A stretch of DNA of 8,532 nucleotides from a bacterium (GTDB taxonomy: Bacteria; Armatimonadota; Zipacnadia; Zipacnadales; Zipacnadaceae), in the NCBI GenBank assembly GCA_030607655.1, contig JAUWJN010000087.1:1-8532 (forward strand), given 5' to 3'. Shown here one piece after another: positions 5,141 to 8,532 of the stretch; the stretch's first letter is position 1, and each line of letters begins with the position of its first letter. The position numbers and the translations under genes are program-made. The notes below the pieces were generated by a model, which was given only the letters and a program-made list of their open reading frames with translations, was not told where the DNA came from and did not search any database.

Positions 5141-7354
5141 ATGTTCACGGATAATTCATCTGAACAAGAAACGATTCAGGGTAGCCTGGAGCGGGTTACT
5201 TTTCATCGCCCGGAAACAGGCTGGGCGGTATTGCGGGTGGCCACTGAGGAGTCCGGCGTCATTACCGCGGTAGGCATTATGCTTGAACCGGCCGCCGGCG
5301 AGACGCTCAGATTAACGGGGAACTGGGAAGAACATCCTCGCTATGGCCGCCAGTTTAACTTCCGTGAGTACCAGCTCATCCGTCCGACCACCACAGAGGG
5401 CATCCAACGATACCTGGGCAGTGACTTGGTGAACGGCATTGGCCCTAAGCTGGCCGCGGCGCTGGTGGCGCAATTTGGTGATGAGACCCTCCAGATTCTG
5501 GATGATGAACCCCAACGGCTGCGCGAAGTTGCCGGCATCGGCCCGAAGCGAGCGGCGGCACTCACTGAGGCCTGGCAGCGACATCAAGACGTTCATCGGG
5601 TGATGATGTTTCTGCACCAACATGGCCTGGGCACGGCGCTGGCCACCCGGATATATACTCGCTATGGCCCGCAAGCCATTGAAGTCTTAGAGGCTAATCC
5701 TTACCGGCTTGCGCATGAGATCACGGGAATCGGCTTTGCCACCGCTGACAAGATTGGTCGCAGCGTGGGGGTGCCAGCAGATGCTCCCCAGCGGCTACAG
5801 GCGGCGCTGCTGCATACCTTAGACCAGGCCACTGAGGCCGGCCATTTCTATCTGCCCCAGGATGAGTTGCTAGCCGGTGCCGCTTCCCTGCTGCGGATGC
5901 CGGTAGAACAGTTAGAGGTGGCTCTCGCCGCTTTGGCGGAGAACGAGCAGGTAGTTCTGGAACGCGGGCTGGGCCCGGATGAGCGGGCAACTGTGTACCT
6001 GCCGGCAATGATCGCGGCCGAGCGCGAGGTAGCTCAGCGCTTAGCCGCTATTGCTCAGGTGAAGGACGAAGAGGTGCCCACCAGCGAACAGTTGCACGAA
6101 TGGCTGCAGCGCCGCGAGGCCTTTGGGGAACTGCCCCTGACTGCCGAGCAGGAAAGCGCGGTGGCGACTGCGCTGAGCAGCGGGCTGTGTGTGATTACCG
6201 GGGGGCCGGGCACCGGGAAGACTACTATTATCCGCCTGCTGGCCGATGCCTGTGAGGCGCTGGGCCGGCGAGTGGCTCTGGCGGCGCCCACGGGTCGGGC
6301 GGCCAAGCGTCTGGAGCAGCTCACCGGCCGCCCCGCTTCTACTATTCACCGCCTGCTGGTATATGACCCTCGTCGGGGCGGCTTTCGCTACGGCGAGGCT
6401 GAACCGCTACCGGTTGATACGCTGATAATTGATGAGGTCAGTATGGTGGACGTACTATTGGCTCACGATATGCTGCGGGCACTCGGGGAGGGCGCGCAAC
6501 TGGTGTTAGTGGGCGATGCTGACCAGCTCCCCAGTGTTGGCCCCGGCAATATGCTCCGCGACCTGGTTGACTTGGAGGTCTTGCCGATCTGTCGGCTGAC
6601 TACTATTCACCGCCAGCGCCAGGGCAGTCTGCTGGTGCGTAATGCCCATCGGATAAACAAGGGCGAGTCGCCGTATCTGCCCAGCCCCGAGAGCTGGCAG
6701 CAAGAGGATTGTGTGCTACTGGAGGAAGACGACCCGGAGGTGGCGGCCGAGAAAGTGATACGGACAGCCACGGTTAGCCTGCCGAAACTGGGCTTCTCGC
6801 CGGCGCAGATACAGGTCATCACTCCCTTACATCGGGGGCCCCTAGGGGTACAGGTACTCAATGTGGCTCTCCAGCAGCGGCTCAATCCACCGGCTCCCGG
6901 CAAGGCCGAATTGCAGCGGGGCGAGACTATCTTCCGCCAGGGCGACAGAGTCCTGCAAACGGTCAATAACTATGACAAATCGGTGTACAATGGCGACATC
7001 GGTGAGCTGGCGAGTGTTGATGCCGAGCGCCACGTCTTCACGGTGGGGTACGATCAAGCGGAGGTCAGCTACGACTTCGGTGAGCTTGATCAGTTGGAAC
7101 TGGCCTACGCGTTGACCATTCACAAGTCCCAGGGCAGCGAATACCCGGCGGTGGTAATCGTCATCCACAGCAGCCACTATGTAATGCTGCAGCGCAATCT
7201 GCTATACACCGCTCTTACCCGCGCCGAGAAGATGGCCTGCATAGTGGGTAATCGCCGTGGCCTGGGGAAGGCCATCAAGACGGCTCGCGAGCGCCAGCGC
7301 CATACCCAGTTAGCCCAGCGGCTACGTGCACAATTGTTGGATGAGAAGACATAG
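5141..7354 (+). CDS. recD2: RecD2-type (RecD/TraA family) ATP-dependent DNA helicase
   Basis: A complete 737-residue superfamily 1B helicase, expected to unwind DNA 5' to 3' in repair and genome upkeep. The length fits RecD2 proteins, which work without RecB and RecC. Residues 1-80 form the N-terminal OB-like region. Helix-hairpin-helix motifs follow at G99-I-G-P, G132-I-G-P and G196-I-G-F, the RecD2 mark absent from the RecBCD subunit. The motor follows: Q-motif L-T-A-E-Q337, Walker A G354-G-P-G-T-G-K360, Walker B D431-E432, motif III G458-D-A-D-Q, T-I-H-K-S-Q-G-S at 659-666 and Y689-T-A-L-T-R694. All key residues are intact, so it should be active. The ATG at 5141 is preceded by a weak GAAGG (5124-5128) and by an in-frame stop at 5123, so only a small ATT-start extension is possible. 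It is divergent from the URO-D gene and convergent with the membrane-protein gene, so it is probably transcribed alone. The family call is very secure. Confidence 0.96.
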   Translation: MFTDNSSEQETIQGSLERVTFHRPETGWAVLRVATEESGVITAVGIMLEPAAGETLRLTGNWEEHPRYGRQFNFREYQLIRPTTTEGIQRYLGSDLVNGIGPKLAAALVAQFGDETLQILDDEPQRLREVAGIGPKRAAALTEAWQRHQDVHRVMMFLHQHGLGTALATRIYTRYGPQAIEVLEANPYRLAHEITGIGFATADKIGRSVGVPADAPQRLQAALLHTLDQATEAGHFYLPQDELLAGAASLLRMPVEQLEVALAALAENEQVVLERGLGPDERATVYLPAMIAAEREVAQRLAAIAQVKDEEVPTSEQLHEWLQRREAFGELPLTAEQESAVATALSSGLCVITGGPGTGKTTIIRLLADACEALGRRVALAAPTGRAAKRLEQLTGRPASTIHRLLVYDPRRGGFRYGEAEPLPVDTLIIDEVSMVDVLLAHDMLRALGEGAQLVLVGDADQLPSVGPGNMLRDLVDLEVLPICRLTTIHRQRQGSLLVRNAHRINKGESPYLPSPESWQQEDCVLLEEDDPEVAAEKVIRTATVSLPKLGFSPAQIQVITPLHRGPLGVQVLNVALQQRLNPPAPGKAELQRGETIFRQGDRVLQTVNNYDKSVYNGDIGELASVDAERHVFTVGYDQAEVSYDFGELDQLELAYALTIHKSQGSEYPAVVIVIHSSHYVMLQRNLLYTALTRAEKMACIVGNRRGLGKAIKTARERQRHTQLAQRLRAQLLDEKT

Positions 7355-7425
7355 CACGTATGACGGCCAGGGATCTGGCTTGGCCTGGCATGTATCTGAC
7401 CGATCTACTGATAGTACCTGACGGA
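7355..7425. other. Short convergent intergenic gap with a small stem-loop
   Basis: Between the converging stops lie 71 bases. GCCAG (7366-7370) and CTGGC (7375-7379) can pair around a GGAT tetraloop; a second CCTGGC at 7384-7389 could pair with GCCAGG instead. No T-run follows on either strand, so I do not call an intrinsic terminator. Nothing else is seen here. Confidence 0.3.
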
Positions 7426-8532
7426 CTATTCTATGGATTGGCCAAGATTCCGGCGGGGCCAGATAACTTCCATTTTCCGACTCTCTGGATGCCAGACCAC
7501 TATGAGGTCAATTGTCTCCGGCGGGTAAGGACAGGGCCCTCGGCGAGACCAAACTTCTAAGCCCGGAGGCCCGATGTTGTATAGGGTGGCCAACGCTGCC
7601 TGCAGGCTCCACGTATCTTCATAAACCGACCAGGGCCCGCATTCCTGGACGGCGTTTTTTGCCCAGATCCTGCGTACCCCCGACGGCAGATCAGGGAGTA
7701 CCTTCTCAAAGGCGGCAAAGTACTGCTCTTGTGCTCTGTTTACCACTAGGAATGTGCTGGCGCTGCCCAATGTGGCGACGGTCGCCATGGCGAGCGCCAA
7801 TATAATGGCAACGACTGCGGCCCGACGGAAGATGGTATGGGCCAAAATCACTAGCGCCAATGCCACCCAGGGGGCGAGGTTATACAATGCGCGTCCGGGG
7901 AAGTAAGTGTTGAACATAAACGGTGCGATGCCTCCGGCAAAAGCCAGCAGGCATGGAATAATGATCCCGCGTACGCGGCGCCCACTGGACGGGCGAGTAC
8001 GCACCACTGCGATAGCCACCACCGCGAGGAAGCTAATCAGGACAATAGAAAGTTCGGGGTGGGCGAGCAGGTGCTGGCCTCCGGCAAAGTGCACCGTGCG
8101 GCCCATCCAATGCCGGAAGGGGCTGCGCAGCAGTTCTAAAGAGCCATGCCAAGCCGCGACTCTGGGGCAACCGAAAAGATAACGAAACCCGAGGTGCACG
8201 GCGAAACCGCTCAAGGGTCCTGCGAACCAGGCCGGGAGGACCTGCCGCCACGTGCGCGCCCAGTCAGCTCTGACCAGCCACAGTCCCAGCGCGAGCCCCA
8301 CGGCGACCGGCCCACTTTGTTCACAAAACAGCACGGCAATGAAAAGCAGACAGAACACAACTACGTTTCGCCGTGCCGTGGGGACCTTGGGGTTGACGCT
8401 TGCTACCGCCGCCCAGAGGACGAAAAAAGTACTTATTACGTAGAGCCGGGCCTCATACCAGAACACGGCTTCAGAAATGAGAGGGATGACCCCAAACATG
8501 GCGGCCACTGCCGCGGCCAGCCATACGCTGCC
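7426..8532 (-). CDS. Multi-pass membrane protein, GT-C glycosyltransferase-like, 5' end missing
   Basis: The frame enters from the right edge and ends at TAG (7428-7426), giving the last 368 residues; the N-terminus lies outside the window. Counting from the first residue seen, about eight hydrophobic segments lie near 3-18, 30-46, 56-70, 74-88, 100-118, 161-178, 187-207 and 215-257 (the last probably two helices). The stretch P17-L-I-S-E-A-V-F-W followed by R29 resembles the P-x-x-x-E-A-V-x-W...R pattern common in GT-C membrane glycosyltransferases and TMTC-like proteins, where it precedes a transmembrane helix. Such enzymes use lipid-linked sugars to modify proteins or envelope glycans outside the membrane. 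The last 105 residues (265 on) are soluble, contain several Trp and Cys, and do not match a domain I know. The catalytic acidic loop, usually near the N-terminus, is not in view, so the enzymatic role is unproven. A GTG at 8508 lies within the frame and is probably internal. The membrane-protein call is firm, the family call moderate. Confidence 0.75.
   Translation of the reverse strand, partial: GSVWLAAAVAAMFGVIPLISEAVFWYEARLYVISTFFVLWAAVASVNPKVPTARRNVVVFCLLFIAVLFCEQSGPVAVGLALGLWLVRADWARTWRQVLPAWFAGPLSGFAVHLGFRYLFGCPRVAAWHGSLELLRSPFRHWMGRTVHFAGGQHLLAHPELSIVLISFLAVVAIAVVRTRPSSGRRVRGIIIPCLLAFAGGIAPFMFNTYFPGRALYNLAPWVALALVILAHTIFRRAAVVAIILALAMATVATLGSASTFLVVNRAQEQYFAAFEKVLPDLPSGVRRIWAKNAVQECGPWSVYEDTWSLQAALATLYNIGPPGLEVWSRRGPCPYPPETIDLIVVWHPESRKMEVIWPRRNLGQSIE

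Noticed and set aside
5141..7354. The helicase as the RecD subunit of RecBCD
   Set aside because: The OB-like N-terminus and helix-hairpin-helix motifs mark RecD2, and no recB or recC is adjacent.
7360..7560. A 66-codon plus-strand open frame just after the helicase gene
   Set aside because: Two thirds of it is antisense to the membrane-protein gene, with no ribosome site or domain.

Overview
The window looks like a stretch of bacterial chromosome: moderately GC-rich, tightly packed genes, and good Shine-Dalgarno sequences before several starts. It holds five protein-coding genes, two of them cut by the window edges. I see no tRNA, rRNA, CRISPR array, insertion sequence or phage gene. I cannot assign the organism from this alone. 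The mix of a URO-D-like protein that is not HemE, a sulfatase-fold hydrolase of the 'PTLPARR' type, a large secreted TPR protein and a GT-C-like membrane protein would fit lineages such as Planctomycetota, Armatimonadota or Hydrogenedentota. That is an impression, not a phylogenetic result.

Layout, left to right. Positions 1-2188 (minus) encode the first 729 residues of a secreted TPR-repeat protein whose C-terminus lies outside the window. Positions 2189-2442 are intergenic, with a consensus-like minus-strand promoter, a perfect 8-bp hairpin, and an SD followed by a start codon directly abutting a stop codon, all upstream of the TPR gene. Positions 2443-3867 (minus) encode a sulfatase/alkaline-phosphatase-superfamily hydrolase with Thr where the formylglycine-forming Cys or Ser normally sits. 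Positions 3901-4995 (minus) encode a URO-D-domain protein resembling corrinoid methyltransferases more than HemE. Positions 4996-5140 form a divergent promoter region. Positions 5141-7354 (plus) encode a complete RecD2-type helicase. Positions 7355-7425 are a short convergent gap. Positions 7426-8532 (minus) are the 3' part of a multi-pass membrane protein resembling GT-C glycosyltransferases.

How the genes relate. The URO-D gene and the hydrolase gene are 33 bases apart on one strand and probably share a transcript that starts in the divergent region. They may act in one catabolic route, for example demethylation and ester cleavage of a modified substrate, but this is inference. The TPR gene lies downstream on the same strand and appears to have its own promoter and leader. 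The helicase is a housekeeping-type DNA repair gene transcribed the other way, and I see no functional link between it and its neighbours. The items most worth following up are the Thr-for-Cys hydrolase, the altered metal site of the URO-D protein paired with it, and the leader of the TPR gene.
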